The translations under genes were made by a program, and so were the position numbers. The notes beneath the pieces were generated by a model that was given only the letters and a program-made list of their open reading frames with translations, did no database searches and was not told the origin of the DNA. From positions 1 through 64,000 of the forward strand of contig NZ_CP084755.1 in NCBI RefSeq assembly GCF_020535545.1: a DNA stretch of 64,000 nt, given 5' to 3'. Origin of the DNA: Roseateles sp. XES5. GTDB lineage: Bacteria; Pseudomonadota; Alphaproteobacteria; Rhizobiales; Rhizobiaceae. This document shows, in pieces, positions 46,468 to 55,168 of the stretch (position 1 is its first letter; the number at the start of each line of letters is the position of its first letter).

Positions 46468-49041
46468 CTACCGTTCGGCCCCGTCGCGGTCGTTGCCGCG
46501 CTGGCGTTCCTGTTCCGCCTGCCGAAGGATCTGCTGACGCTGCTCGTCCTGGGCAGCCCTCGACGCGCCAGCCTGTTCTCGCGCCGCGCGGGAAGCGCGA
46601 CCCGCGGCAATGGCCTGCTGCTGGGCCGCGATTGCGGGATCGACCGTTGCCGGCGCTGGCCGATCCTGAGTGCGCGCCTCGTCGACGCGCGCCGGCGGCG
46701 GCGTGCCCCCTGCCCCCGCTGTGTCGTTGACCGAGCGCATCTGCTGCATCTGGATGTCACGACGCTGCTCTTCGAACAGCGCGGAGATTTCCTTGCGCAT
46801 CTCCTCGACGGCCTGTCGCTCAGCGCTGCTATCGACCATCGTCTCCAGGCGGTCCATGGATTTGTTCGCCCGTGAGACGCGCTCGTCGAACTGTTCCAAC
46901 GATAGGGGCATGGCCTTTTCCTTCTGTTGTTGAATGGTTGCGATCAGGGTCTTGAATTCCGCCAAAGGCTCGTCCGGCGGCGCAGCGGACTGCCCCGCCA
47001 AGGCATCGAATTTCTTCTGCAGCCAAGGAGACGGCGCACCATGCTTGACGGAGCCGGCCGCCTCGACGATGACGGCGGCGCGCAATCCATGCGCCAGCAA
47101 CCGCGCCTGGAAATCTCGGGCAACGGACCGCATCTCGGAACCGGGGCCAAACTCGTCGTTCTGCTTGGCTAGCTCGCGCTCGATCTTGCTGACGCTCGCG
47201 GTCGTGGGCGCCAGAACCCGGACGGACTTCCCCTCGGCGGAAATCAACTTGGCCTCGACGCCGACGGCCCCCTCGATAATGACAGCTACCGTCTCGCGTT
47301 CCATGGTCTGTTCGACGTCCAACCGGAGCAGGACGAAGCCGCTGGCCCGAGCAGCATGCGGTGCTTGAGCGGTTACCGCAGCTACGAACCGGTCGGCCGC
47401 CGCAATCACGGAAGGTTCCGCGCCGGCCCGCTTCAGGGCGCTCGCGGTCGCCTGCCATTTCGGGGCGAGCGCCAGGTTTCCATTGGAGAGAGACGCGCGA
47501 TCGACGACGCCGGCACGCTTGCGCTCGACGCGATTGGTGACAGCCGGCGTCTTGAGATAGCGAGGATCTTGTCTGCCCCGTTCATATGCGCCGGCCTGCG
47601 CTTGGCTATAGGGCCGCGTGGCCGCCACATCCGCACGCCGGGTGGCGACCATAGCGATGCCCTGCTCCCGCGCCTTCGTCGCAAACCGCTCGCGCCATTC
47701 GTACAGCTCGGGCTTGGTCAGCCGCAGCGCCTTGCCGACATCGTCGCGCGCCGAGATCATCACATGGACGTGGACGTGACCGGTATCGGGATGATGGGCG
47801 GTGATCCAACGATGGCCGGCGACCTGCTCGCTAAGAAAATCCCGAACAGCGCGGGTCATCGCCTCCGGATCGGTCCCGGCCCGTGCCGAGAAGATGACAT
47901 GGAACGCGTTGCGCGGCTCAACGGTGCGAATGTGCGAGGACCAGGCGCGCCAGATGCCATCCGCCTTTTCCTTGACGCTGGAACCACGCTTGACCGGATC
48001 GCCTTCGCTGGTGGTGATGGACTTCTCGGTGCGCAGGAACTTTTCGAGGAAGTAGCGGCCGGATTTCTCCGAAACGGCTGCACCGAGAATGCGGACCTCG
48101 GCCGACACGCCGGCGTCGGCCAGCCGGCGCGCGAAATCGGACTCTGTATTTTCCAAGGCGCGCGCCGGCCATTCGCCTTTCTCGCGTGCCTTTAACGCGC
48201 CGGCGATTTTCTTCGCCGGCAGATTGGTCACCGCATAGATCGAGACCCTGCCGTCCGGATGTCGCGAATAGAGGAAGGGCTTCGACCCGAAGGCGGCGTT
48301 CAGGGCATCGTGGAGCGTGTCGTCGTCGACTTCATCGGAAAGGGTGATGGAAAAGGTCGCGAGCGCGTTGACCGCATAGGCGTCGCGAAAATCCGCGCCC
48401 CACTCCGCGAGCGCGGCGGCGCGCTCTTCGCGGCTGGTGATGGCAAGGCCATCCTGATCGTAAACCGGGATATCCACCTTGCCCTTCTCGCCGTTTTCGT
48501 TCTCGACTTCCCGTGTGCCGAGATAGTTCATCAGGCCAGCAGCCGACGCCCGGCTCGATACGGTCGACGTCACCTTGATCACCACCGGCTGCGCACCGGC
48601 GGCGATCGCCGCGCGGCTTGCCGTCTCCGCTTTGGACCTGTCCTTCGCTGCGCCCCGCGCGCTCAGAGGACGGGCGACACTGGGCGCGGCTGCAAAGGAC
48701 GCCCCGCCCCCTCCCCCGCCGGCCGACTTCTTCAGCTCGTCATCATCCCCCCTCTGGTCGCCGACACCCAAAGCTCCGACCAGCGCAATGACACCCTTTT
48801 GCGATGACAGCGGCGCTTGCAGGATCGACGCGATTGTCGGCTCACTTCTCGACACGGCGCCAGGGTGCGCCTTGCTCGCGATGCCCTTGGCTACAAATCG
48901 GCGCGGCGGCTCCCCGCCCGACAGAGCGACCCCGATCACGCGCCGGCGACGCAGCTCCTCTTCCTCGTCGATCAACGAGGTGGCGCGGCGGGCGGAAAAA
49001 GCCTCGATCTCACCAAGCAGTCCGGACCAGTCATGCGCCAC
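46468..49041 (-). CDS. Mobilisation relaxase, MOBP/VirD2-like
   Basis: An 857-residue relaxase. After a variable N-terminal 150 residues the nuclease domain begins; motif I is in SAAGLMNYLGTRE with a probable catalytic Tyr173, and the metal-binding His motif III is HHPDTGHVHVHVMISARD near residue 420. The C-terminal third is Ala/Gln/Arg-rich and helical. It should nick the plasmid at oriT and pilot the strand. Its start overlaps the end of mobC by 11 bases. The nick site proposed at 49515/49516 matches the VirD2/TraI type. Confidence 0.85.
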   Translation of the reverse strand: MAHDWSGLLGEIEAFSARRATSLIDEEEELRRRRVIGVALSGGEPPRRFVAKGIASKAHPGAVSRSEPTIASILQAPLSSQKGVIALVGALGVGDQRGDDDELKKSAGGGGGGASFAAAPSVARPLSARGAAKDRSKAETASRAAIAAGAQPVVIKVTSTVSSRASAAGLMNYLGTREVENENGEKGKVDIPVYDQDGLAITSREERAAALAEWGADFRDAYAVNALATFSITLSDEVDDDTLHDALNAAFGSKPFLYSRHPDGRVSIYAVTNLPAKKIAGALKAREKGEWPARALENTESDFARRLADAGVSAEVRILGAAVSEKSGRYFLEKFLRTEKSITTSEGDPVKRGSSVKEKADGIWRAWSSHIRTVEPRNAFHVIFSARAGTDPEAMTRAVRDFLSEQVAGHRWITAHHPDTGHVHVHVMISARDDVGKALRLTKPELYEWRERFATKAREQGIAMVATRRADVAATRPYSQAQAGAYERGRQDPRYLKTPAVTNRVERKRAGVVDRASLSNGNLALAPKWQATASALKRAGAEPSVIAAADRFVAAVTAQAPHAARASGFVLLRLDVEQTMERETVAVIIEGAVGVEAKLISAEGKSVRVLAPTTASVSKIERELAKQNDEFGPGSEMRSVARDFQARLLAHGLRAAVIVEAAGSVKHGAPSPWLQKKFDALAGQSAAPPDEPLAEFKTLIATIQQQKEKAMPLSLEQFDERVSRANKSMDRLETMVDSSAERQAVEEMRKEISALFEEQRRDIQMQQMRSVNDTAGAGGTPPPARVDEARTQDRPAPATVDPAIAAQQQAIAAGRASRAAREQAGASRAAQDEQRQQILRQAEQERQRGNDRDGAER

Positions 49042-49399
49042 GGCCAGCTCCCCTCCGCTCCTTGCGGCTGATCCGCAGCATCAGATCGACGTCGGCGCGC
49101 AGCCGGAACACGCCATCGAGGAGGGTGCGCAGGGCCGCGTCGAGATGCGGTTCGTAACCGACGCGACCCTCGTTCATCGCCCGGACCGCTTGGTTGAGGT
49201 TGATGCCGATGCGCCGCAGTTCCTCGTTCGTCCCGCGCAGGGCGTCGGCCTCGGCTGGCCCGACCGGGAGCGGAAGGCCCGCCTGTTCGCGAAACAGCAG
49301 CCGGATGACGTCGCTGGCGGTGCGCCCTTCCTCGCACAGCGCGGCGAGCGCATCGCGCTCCTCTGGCTGCAGTCGGACCCTCAACACCTCGCTCCGCAT
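49031..49399 (-). CDS. mobC: MobC-like relaxosome accessory protein
   Basis: A 122-residue basic protein. It starts MRSEVLRVRLQPEERDAL, an RHH-like DNA-binding start, and has the MobC signature RRIGINLNQAVRAMNEG. MobC proteins bind oriT and help the relaxase open the nick site. ATG at 49399 has GGAAGGAAAAG directly upstream; a TTG-initiated frame from 49501 would include the oriT repeat and is unlikely. The operon mobC-relaxase is divergent from the virC1-like gene. Confidence 0.82.
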   Translation of the reverse strand: MRSEVLRVRLQPEERDALAALCEEGRTASDVIRLLFREQAGLPLPVGPAEADALRGTNEELRRIGINLNQAVRAMNEGRVGYEPHLDAALRTLLDGVFRLRADVDLMLRISRKERRGAGRGA

Positions 49400-49487
49400 C
49401 TTTTCCTTCCCGCTTGCCAGGTTGCCGGAGGCGACCCGGAGCGCCAGAGGCGCGAACCACTGCCCTGCCGGAGGCGGGGCGACGTCG

Positions 49488-49518
49488 AGTTTGTACCACA
49501 AACTTGACTATCCTGCCA
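49488..49518 (+). other. oriT: Candidate oriT: inverted repeat plus border-like nick site
   Basis: AGTTTGT-ACC-ACAAACT (49488-49504) is an inverted repeat, followed four bases later by TATCCTGCCA (49509-49518). That decamer is the reverse complement of TGGCAGGATA, the core of T-DNA borders, and it matches the IncP nick region. The expected nick is between G49515 and C49516 on the plus strand, so the mob genes would enter last. It lies between divergent mobC and virC1-like genes. Confidence 0.75.
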
Positions 49519-49526
49519 CATAAAAC

Positions 49527-49538
49527 TAAACTATATTT
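49527..49538. repeat. 12-bp inverted repeat, mobC side
   Basis: TAAACTATATTT here is the exact reverse complement of AAATATAGTTTA at 49849-49860, just upstream of the virC1-like gene. One copy lies near each of the two divergent promoters, so it may be a shared operator. Confidence 0.5.
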
Positions 49539-49625
49539 TATCCACCAAAACAGCTTCAAACGGACAAGCGCTCTCGATCCCCTGCCTGGACGAAGCTTCC
49601 CCGCCAATACGCTTCATATCAACAA

Positions 49626-49816
49626 TTGCCCGTTGTTCGTGCTCTGGTTAACAGCGGCATCGCGGTTAATTGGCAATTACCCATTAACAACGGTTAGTTA
49701 CAAAAGGGAAATTGCTCATAATCAACGGGCAATTGATGATTGCCCGTTCACCGTTGCCCGTTGTCAGCGGGCAGTCATCAATCGTCAATCGTCAATGGGC
49801 AATGAACAACGGGCAA
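49626..49816. repeat. Cluster of TTGCCCGTT repeats in the oriT region
   Basis: TTGCCCGTT or its complement occurs at 49626, within the palindrome AACGGGCAAT-N5-ATTGCCCGTT (49724-49748), at 49754 and at 49808, with degenerate copies (ATGGGCAAT, AGCGGGCA) between. They look like multiple binding sites for one protein, perhaps the VirC-like proteins or MobC. Confidence 0.7.
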
Positions 49817-49848
49817 CGATTTCGTTGCGGAGAGAGGACGAAGGAATT

Positions 49849-49860
49849 AAATATAGTTTA
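49849..49860. repeat. 12-bp inverted repeat, virC1 side
   Basis: AAATATAGTTTA mirrors 49527-49538. It also overlaps a local dyad TATAGT-TTACC-ACTATA that ends just before the ribosome site AAGGAG of the virC1-like gene. Confidence 0.5.
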
Positions 49861-49878
49861 CCACTATAAGGAGCCACA

Positions 49879-50562
49879 ATGATCGTCACCATCGCCAACC
49901 CGAAAGGCGGAACCGGGAAAACCACGCTTGTCCGGGCGTTGTCAGGAACGGCCGCCCATGCTGGCAACGACGTGTTTCTGATCGACGCAGACAGCCGCGC
50001 CAACACCATGCGCTGGGTCACGATGTCGAAACAGATGAACGTCTGGCCGGACCGGCTGGAGGCGGTAAGCTGCCTCGACCCGAACCGGATCTACAAGATG
50101 GCGCTGGAGCGCCAATTCGAAGGAAAGATCGTCTTCATCGATATCGAGGGAACCACGAACGAAAACCTGTTCGCCGGTCTCTATTGTGCCGACATCGTTC
50201 TGATCCCGCTACAAACCACCCAGGATGATGTGGTCGCCGGAATGCAGCTTGCACTGAACCATATTCCGGTGGTCGAGGAAGACCAGAAACGCAAGCTGCC
50301 GGCGATGATCGTCATCAACCAGCATGACCTTGTCACCGGCCGGGCCAAGGCCCACGAGCCGCTGCGCGAAATCCTGCGGGAGAGCGGTGTCGCCCTTGCG
50401 TCGCAGACGATCGCCCGGCGCGCCTCCTATCAGTCGATCGGCGCCGCCGGCACGCTCCAGACCGCCGCGAAATCCGACCCGAAGGCAATCGCCGAGATGG
50501 AAACGCTACTCGGCGAGCTGCTCACCCTCTACAGGTCGACGGCGAAGGAGGCTCTGCTATGA
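49879..50562 (+). CDS. VirC1-like ParA-family ATPase
   Basis: A 227-residue ParA/MinD-family ATPase. The deviant Walker A is KGGTGKTT at residues 9-16, followed by LIDADSRANTMRW and IVFIDIEGTTNEN. The size and order of motifs match VirC1, which gathers relaxosomes at the cell pole by binding next to T-DNA borders. The setting agrees: it is divergent from mobC-relaxase across a candidate oriT and overlaps an RHH-protein gene. It lacks a ParB partner and is distinct from the replicon's RepA. AAGGAG precedes the ATG. Confidence 0.8.
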   Translation: MIVTIANPKGGTGKTTLVRALSGTAAHAGNDVFLIDADSRANTMRWVTMSKQMNVWPDRLEAVSCLDPNRIYKMALERQFEGKIVFIDIEGTTNENLFAGLYCADIVLIPLQTTQDDVVAGMQLALNHIPVVEEDQKRKLPAMIVINQHDLVTGRAKAHEPLREILRESGVALASQTIARRASYQSIGAAGTLQTAAKSDPKAIAEMETLLGELLTLYRSTAKEALL

Positions 50563-50939
50563 GCGAAGGATCGGACAGCAAGAATCTCGTCCTCGGGCTG
50601 ATCTCGACCGGCCGCGACCGGCCATCCGTCCGCGAAAAGCCCATGGCCTCTCCTCCGCCGGCGAAAACCGACGATGATGGTGGCGCATCGCCAATAGCGG
50701 CGGCCGGCCGGACCCAGTTCCGCGACCTGGTCGCTAAGGGCGAAAGCCGCGATCCCATCGCCGGTAAGCGTTTCCGGGACACCGAGAAGGTCACGACCGG
50801 TATCCATATCCGCGTCGAGGTCCACAAGAAGCTGAAGATCCTCGCCGCTATCGAGCGGCGCAAGTTTAACAGCTACATCGAGGAAGCCATCGATGACTAT
50901 CTGCTGAAGATTGCCGATCGGATCCCCGACATTTCTTGA
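50559..50939 (+). CDS. VirC2-like ribbon-helix-helix protein
   Basis: A 126-residue protein. The first 80 residues are Pro/Ala/Asp-rich and probably flexible. The last 45 form a ribbon-helix-helix-like domain: TTGIHIRVEVHKKLKILAAI then NSYIEEAIDDYLLK. Its ATG overlaps the virC1-like stop as ATGA. By analogy with VirC2 it may bind the repeats in the oriT region. It converges with repC, whose stop is 20 bp away. Confidence 0.7.
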   Translation: MSEGSDSKNLVLGLISTGRDRPSVREKPMASPPPAKTDDDGGASPIAAAGRTQFRDLVAKGESRDPIAGKRFRDTEKVTTGIHIRVEVHKKLKILAAIERRKFNSYIEEAIDDYLLKIADRIPDIS

Positions 50940-50959
50940 TGCGGGCAGGAGGCGGGCGA

Positions 50960-52174
50960 TCATGCGCTTCGCTTCTCGCCTTCGCCATTCGCCCTGAGCG
51001 CGGCCATCAGCATCGGCCCAAGGCCGAATTCACCGCGCGCCGACTTGCGGGTGAGATCGCGCAGGTAGCCGCCGGGGGAAGTGATGTGCTCGGCACGCTC
51101 CAGGATGCAGGCGACGGCAACCGCAGCATTTTCAGGCCCCATCACCTCGCACGCCTCCTGATAGGCCGACGGGCTGACGCCCAGCATCGACCGGACCAAG
51201 ACCGCGGCCGACATTAGGTCGCGCCAGGTTTCAACCCGCCCGCCCGCCGCGTAATCGGCAATCTGCGGGCACGCTCTCAGCACCAGCGATAACGGGAATG
51301 CCTTCAGCGGCTCGGCGATCTGTTTCGGTTTCTTGCTCGGCTTCTCGCCCTGCTCTTTTTCTGAGCGAGGTTCAAGTTCATGGAAGGATTCGGGTTTTGA
51401 ATTCTGTATGTGACGACCGTTATGGTGGTCATAGACGTCCATTTTTTCTGCTTTTACCTGAATTTCCAAGCGGTTGATGATTTCCTCGCGCAAAAACTCC
51501 ATTTCTTCGAGCACCGCATCGACGTCTTCGCGGTGAGGCGAGCGCGGGAGACGCGCCAGGAGGCCGATGAACATAGCTTCGATCGTCGCCCAATCACCAT
51601 CAGCGCCCTCTTCCATGGCCGCGGAGATGAGCTTGCGGACATCGCGCCGGCAAAGCGACAACGCTTCTTTGGCGCGCTTGAACTGAAGGCGCTCTGCGGC
51701 GACCTGCTGCGCAAGGCTGGCCAACTCGCTCGCACGGGCAAGCAGGGGCGCCAGGCTGAAGCCGAATGCGGCCTCGATCTCCCCTCCCCTGCCCCGATGC
51801 GCATAGCGCTTGCCGTTCGGGCTATCGCGACGTTCGATCAAACCGGCGTCTACCAGCGCCGCGAGGTGTCGGCGCAAGGTCGTGCCGGCAATGCCGTGGG
51901 CGCGCATGGACAACTGGCTGTTTGATGGGAACACGACAAGGCCGCCGCTTTCATCGCAAAGCTCGTCGCTTGGATAGAAGCTCAGCAGCGCCTGCAGAAC
52001 AGTGATTGAACGATCCTGAAGGCCGAAAACGTCCTTCGTCTCGCCGATGTCGTTGAAGACCTTCCATTTGTTGACCGCCTCGCTCGGGCGGCGATCAGCC
52101 GTTTCGAGCTGACCTCTCACCAAGGCAAGCGTCATCGGCCGCCCGTGGGGCGTTGCTACACGTCCTATCTGCAT
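50960..52174 (-). CDS. repC: RepC replication initiator
   Basis: A 404-residue RepC of the repABC family. The N-terminal winged-helix region includes WKVFNDIGETKDVFGLQDRSI and NSQLSMRAHGIAGTTLRRHL; the C-terminal domain ends SPGGYLRDLTRKSARGEFGLG. RepC binds an origin that in repABC plasmids lies within repC itself; here bases 51370-51460 are conspicuously AT-richer and are a candidate. It is separated from repB by 199 bp that encode the counter-transcribed RNA. Confidence 0.95.
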   Translation of the reverse strand: MQIGRVATPHGRPMTLALVRGQLETADRRPSEAVNKWKVFNDIGETKDVFGLQDRSITVLQALLSFYPSDELCDESGGLVVFPSNSQLSMRAHGIAGTTLRRHLAALVDAGLIERRDSPNGKRYAHRGRGGEIEAAFGFSLAPLLARASELASLAQQVAAERLQFKRAKEALSLCRRDVRKLISAAMEEGADGDWATIEAMFIGLLARLPRSPHREDVDAVLEEMEFLREEIINRLEIQVKAEKMDVYDHHNGRHIQNSKPESFHELEPRSEKEQGEKPSKKPKQIAEPLKAFPLSLVLRACPQIADYAAGGRVETWRDLMSAAVLVRSMLGVSPSAYQEACEVMGPENAAVAVACILERAEHITSPGGYLRDLTRKSARGEFGLGPMLMAALRANGEGEKRSA

Positions 52175-52268
52175 TTTCCTTCACCTCTCAAAAGGCAAAA
52201 GAAATCCACTCACCAAAACGGCGCCAAAGACTCTTGACTGTGATTCGTGGAAATGCGATTCTCTGGGT

Positions 52269-52324
52269 GCTTAGATCAGAGGAAGACTTCCACGGCGGTA
52301 ACGCTTTGGGGGTCTTTTTCTTTT
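52269..52324 (+). ncRNA. Counter-transcribed incompatibility RNA of repABC
   Basis: On the strand opposite repABC, in the repB-repC gap, TTGACT (52234) and GATTCT (52257) with 17-bp spacing form a promoter. AAGACTTCC (52283) and GGGGGTCTT (52308) form a hairpin followed by TTTCTTTT. The predicted RNA of about 55 bases matches the small antisense RNA that limits repC expression and determines incompatibility. Confidence 0.75.
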
Positions 52325-52373
52325 GCGGCGGTCTCTCCTTCCGACCAATTGATTTTCTCAGCCGAAACCCCGC

Positions 52374-53378
52374 TTACTGCGAGGGATCGGCCGCGTTGAA
52401 CTCACGCATCAGCTCCGGCATTCGTTCTGCCAGCCACCGCGCAAAGACCTGCTCCTTTTTCGGGATCGTCACGATCGTTCCCGACAAGGTAGATTTCATG
52501 CGGCCGAAAACACGGCCGCCAATGACGAAATCAAGGATTTCTTCCTGTACGTGTTCTTCCGCCTGAGACACCGGCGAGGTGGTCGCCCGCATTGCCAGGG
52601 AAATACGCCCAGCACCGTCTGCCTGTTGAAACTCGGCCGTGGGGACAATTTTTCGGACGGCGTCAATCTTGCTCGCGTCCTTCAGCAGTTCTGCAAACGC
52701 GGTCCATTTCGGGCGGCCCGCTGCCTGAGCGCGGCCTATTGCAAAGATGATGTCTTCCGGAATGGCGGACGTTACGCGGAACATTTGTGAGACCGCGACT
52801 TCGGATAGCCCCATGATCGAAGCGATTTCACGCTGAGAAATACCGCTGCCTTTCAGCTGCACGGCCCACATAGCTTTCTCGATCCAGCTGAGATCCTCTC
52901 GTGGACCATTTTCGAGCGTTTGCTCCTCGATCAACTGGCGATCGGTCAGGTCACGCACATAGGCCTTGATCTTGATGGTTTCAGGACGATCAGCCTCCGC
53001 CATGATCGCCAAAATGGCATCGCGCCTACGGCGCCCATAAGCAAGCTGATAGTGATCGCTCTTGGTTGGATGAGGCCGGACAAGGACCGGGATTCTCTGG
53101 CCTTCCGTGGCTATTGAGAACTTCAAGGCACCGAATTTTTCATCGGCTTCTGCATCGTACTCAAACCTGTCCTTGAAGGGTGAAGCATCTACTTTCGAGG
53201 GATCGAGAGAGACAATGACGTCTTCGCTGAGGTGGGAAAGCGCCCTTCCTACGTTGGAAATGACGGGCGACGAGTGGCGACGAGTAAGGCCAATCCTGTC
53301 CGTCCCATCACTGGCAGGAGCTGCATCACCGCGATTCTCGGCATCCGCCGCCATCCGTTGGAGTATGCTCTTCTTCAT
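52374..53378 (-). CDS. repB: RepB plasmid partitioning protein
   Basis: A 334-residue ParB-family protein of the repABC type. It has the conserved stretch IPVLVRPHPTKSDHYQLAYG followed by RRRRDA, the ENGPREDLSWIEKA box, and a helix-turn-helix (ISQREIASIMGLSEVAVSQM). It binds the parS palindromes upstream of repA and works with RepA to segregate the plasmid. Its ATG overlaps the repA stop by 4 bases. Confidence 0.95.
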   Translation of the reverse strand: MKKSILQRMAADAENRGDAAPASDGTDRIGLTRRHSSPVISNVGRALSHLSEDVIVSLDPSKVDASPFKDRFEYDAEADEKFGALKFSIATEGQRIPVLVRPHPTKSDHYQLAYGRRRRDAILAIMAEADRPETIKIKAYVRDLTDRQLIEEQTLENGPREDLSWIEKAMWAVQLKGSGISQREIASIMGLSEVAVSQMFRVTSAIPEDIIFAIGRAQAAGRPKWTAFAELLKDASKIDAVRKIVPTAEFQQADGAGRISLAMRATTSPVSQAEEHVQEEILDFVIGGRVFGRMKSTLSGTIVTIPKKEQVFARWLAERMPELMREFNAADPSQ

Positions 53379-54589
53379 GCGCTACGCCCCCAAACCTTGT
53401 GAACGAGTTCAAGAATTTCGAAATTAACGCGGTCGGCGCTCTCGATAGCCCGCTTGAGCGCTTCTCGGCCGACCTCGCCTGCTTCAAGCTCGTAGAGGGT
53501 CTTCTTGGCGACTGCCGCACCGGCGATGGCGGTCGATTCCAAGGCATCGGCAACCAGAACGTCGCCTCCAAAGAGACGGCGCATAACTCCCGACATATAT
53601 TTCTGCGGCCCATCGTTCGGGTTTACGCGGGTCAATAGGAAACGGAAGAAGTCGTGCTCGAAACGGGCACCGAACTGCGCCAAGGTTTCACTGAGATCGG
53701 AGATCATGATGAGAAACTGATTGCACGACGCAACATCCAGCATGGCGGGATGGACCGTGATGATCAGGGACGTAGCTGCATAAAGTGCTGCAAGCGTGGA
53801 GTAGCCGAGCGACGGGGGCGTATCGAGAATCACGATGTCGTATCGATCCTCTACGCCAGCGATCGCATTGTTGAGCCGTTCAAAGAACAGTCCGAGATCA
53901 TCACGATTTTTCTGCGAGAGGTAGGAAGGGGTGTCGAACTCAAAGTCCATGAGTTCCAGATTTCCAGGGACGAGATCGACCCCAGGAAAATACGTGGTCC
54001 GGATAACCTCTGTCAGCGGCCGTCGGTCGTTATCATACCGGATCGCAGCATAGGCCGTTTCATTCTCCCCGAGATCGAATTCCGGCTGGAGCCCGAACAA
54101 TGCCGTCATTGACGCTTGGGGGTCCAGGTCAATGCAAAGAACGCGATAGCCTTGGAGGCCAAGAAAATGGGCAAGGTGGATGGAAGTCGTCGTCTTGGAA
54201 CTGCCGCCCTTGAAATTCGCTGTCGCGATTATTTGCAGTTTCTCCCCCGCACGCCGATGGGGCAGCAGAGTTTGGGCATCGTCCGGACGAAACTCCGCGA
54301 GAAATGCGCGCAACTCTCTCACCTGTTCAACGGTATAGGTGCGTCGATTGTTGTCGGCCCGCTCAGGTACTGGCCCCTTCCCCTCGATGGTGAGCTGCCG
54401 CAACGTGCTTTCAGGTACTTTGAGCAGTCGCACGAGGTCGGTCGTCGAGAAGGTGCGCGCAAACGTCTTCTTCGCGGTCGGCGGATAGAAACCTTCGCGC
54501 ATCTCATGCAGTTCCGCGGAAAGCTTCGACGTGTAATTGCCGATCTTCGATGCCGTATCGGTGACGCTTCGAGAAGCCGGTTGAAGCAT
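53375..54589 (-). CDS. repA: RepA plasmid partitioning ATPase
   Basis: A 404-residue ParA-family ATPase of the repABC type. The N-terminal region has FYPPTAKKTFARTFSTTDL with a helix-turn-helix (LKVPESTLRQL). The Walker A is NFKGGSSKTT, with LCIDLDPQASMTALFG and IVILDTPPSLGYS following. It represses its own operon and drives partitioning. ATG at 54589 has AAGAGGAAGAA directly upstream; an ATG at 54637 would add 16 residues without a ribosome site. Confidence 0.95.
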   Translation of the reverse strand: MLQPASRSVTDTASKIGNYTSKLSAELHEMREGFYPPTAKKTFARTFSTTDLVRLLKVPESTLRQLTIEGKGPVPERADNNRRTYTVEQVRELRAFLAEFRPDDAQTLLPHRRAGEKLQIIATANFKGGSSKTTTSIHLAHFLGLQGYRVLCIDLDPQASMTALFGLQPEFDLGENETAYAAIRYDNDRRPLTEVIRTTYFPGVDLVPGNLELMDFEFDTPSYLSQKNRDDLGLFFERLNNAIAGVEDRYDIVILDTPPSLGYSTLAALYAATSLIITVHPAMLDVASCNQFLIMISDLSETLAQFGARFEHDFFRFLLTRVNPNDGPQKYMSGVMRRLFGGDVLVADALESTAIAGAAVAKKTLYELEAGEVGREALKRAIESADRVNFEILELVHKVWGRSA

Positions 54590-54755
54590 TTCTTCCTCTT
54601 GACGGTTTTGGACGCGATACGCGATCATTTCCGTCATGGATGCCAGACAGAATCCGATTCTTCAAGGCGTTTTTCGTTAACGAAAGGCTAACGCAGGCGG
54701 CGTGCGGAACCACACATATCACTGATATGGAATTCAAGTGATCAGAAATTAGCGA

Positions 54756-54771
54756 CTTAACAGCTGTTAAG
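54756..54771. other. parS: parS-like palindrome 1
   Basis: CTTAACAGCTGTTAAG fits the repABC parS consensus GTTNNCNGCNGNNAAC except at the two outermost bases. It lies 167 bp upstream of the repA start, where RepB sites are common. Confidence 0.8.
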
Positions 54772-54824
54772 TTCGCCTGAGATGGCACAGTTCTCGGCGA
54801 TATGACTGGCCGCATCGGTCGCTA

Positions 54825-54840
54825 CTTAACAGCTGTTAAG
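54825..54840. other. parS: parS-like palindrome 2
   Basis: This is identical to the palindrome at 54756, 69 bp further upstream of repA. Two identical copies so close to repA strongly suggest RepB binding sites. Confidence 0.8.
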
Positions 54841-54894
54841 CTGCGAAACCTCGTGCTGATCCACGAAGCTAACCCGCCCGATATACCACAGATG

Positions 54895-55135
54895 CCAGGT
54901 CTCTCGCCCCAGGGAGAGGGATAGGGGCTTGGGGAAAGGGAGGAGGGAACCGTCCCCTTTCCCCAGGGGTGGGTTCAAGGGAGGGGCCGGCCCTTCCCTT
55001 GGGGAGGCGGTTTGGAGGAGGGGGCTTGCCCCTTCCTCCATTGGGGTGAGTGTTGAGAGGGGGGCTTGCCCCTCTTTCATCAGCTTGGTCGGCCGGTCGA
55101 ACCGGCTGACCGGGCTCACTCGTCGAGGTAAAGGC
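54895..55135. repeat. Array of GC-rich hairpins, first copy
   Basis: Several G-run/C-run inverted repeats follow one another, for example GGGGCTTGCCCC-type elements and GGTCGGCCGGTCGAACCGGC near 55087. There is no plausible gene. A similar array occurs at 55620-55925, on the other side of a small gene. Many runs of four or more G could also form quadruplexes. Confidence 0.55.
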
Positions 55136-55168
55136 GAAAGGCGGCCGTAGCCGCTTTTCGCCTGCATC

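Noticed and set aside
47356..49507. Plus-strand frames opposite the relaxase and mobC genes
   Set aside because: The minus strand carries clear relaxase and MobC motifs; the plus frames have none.
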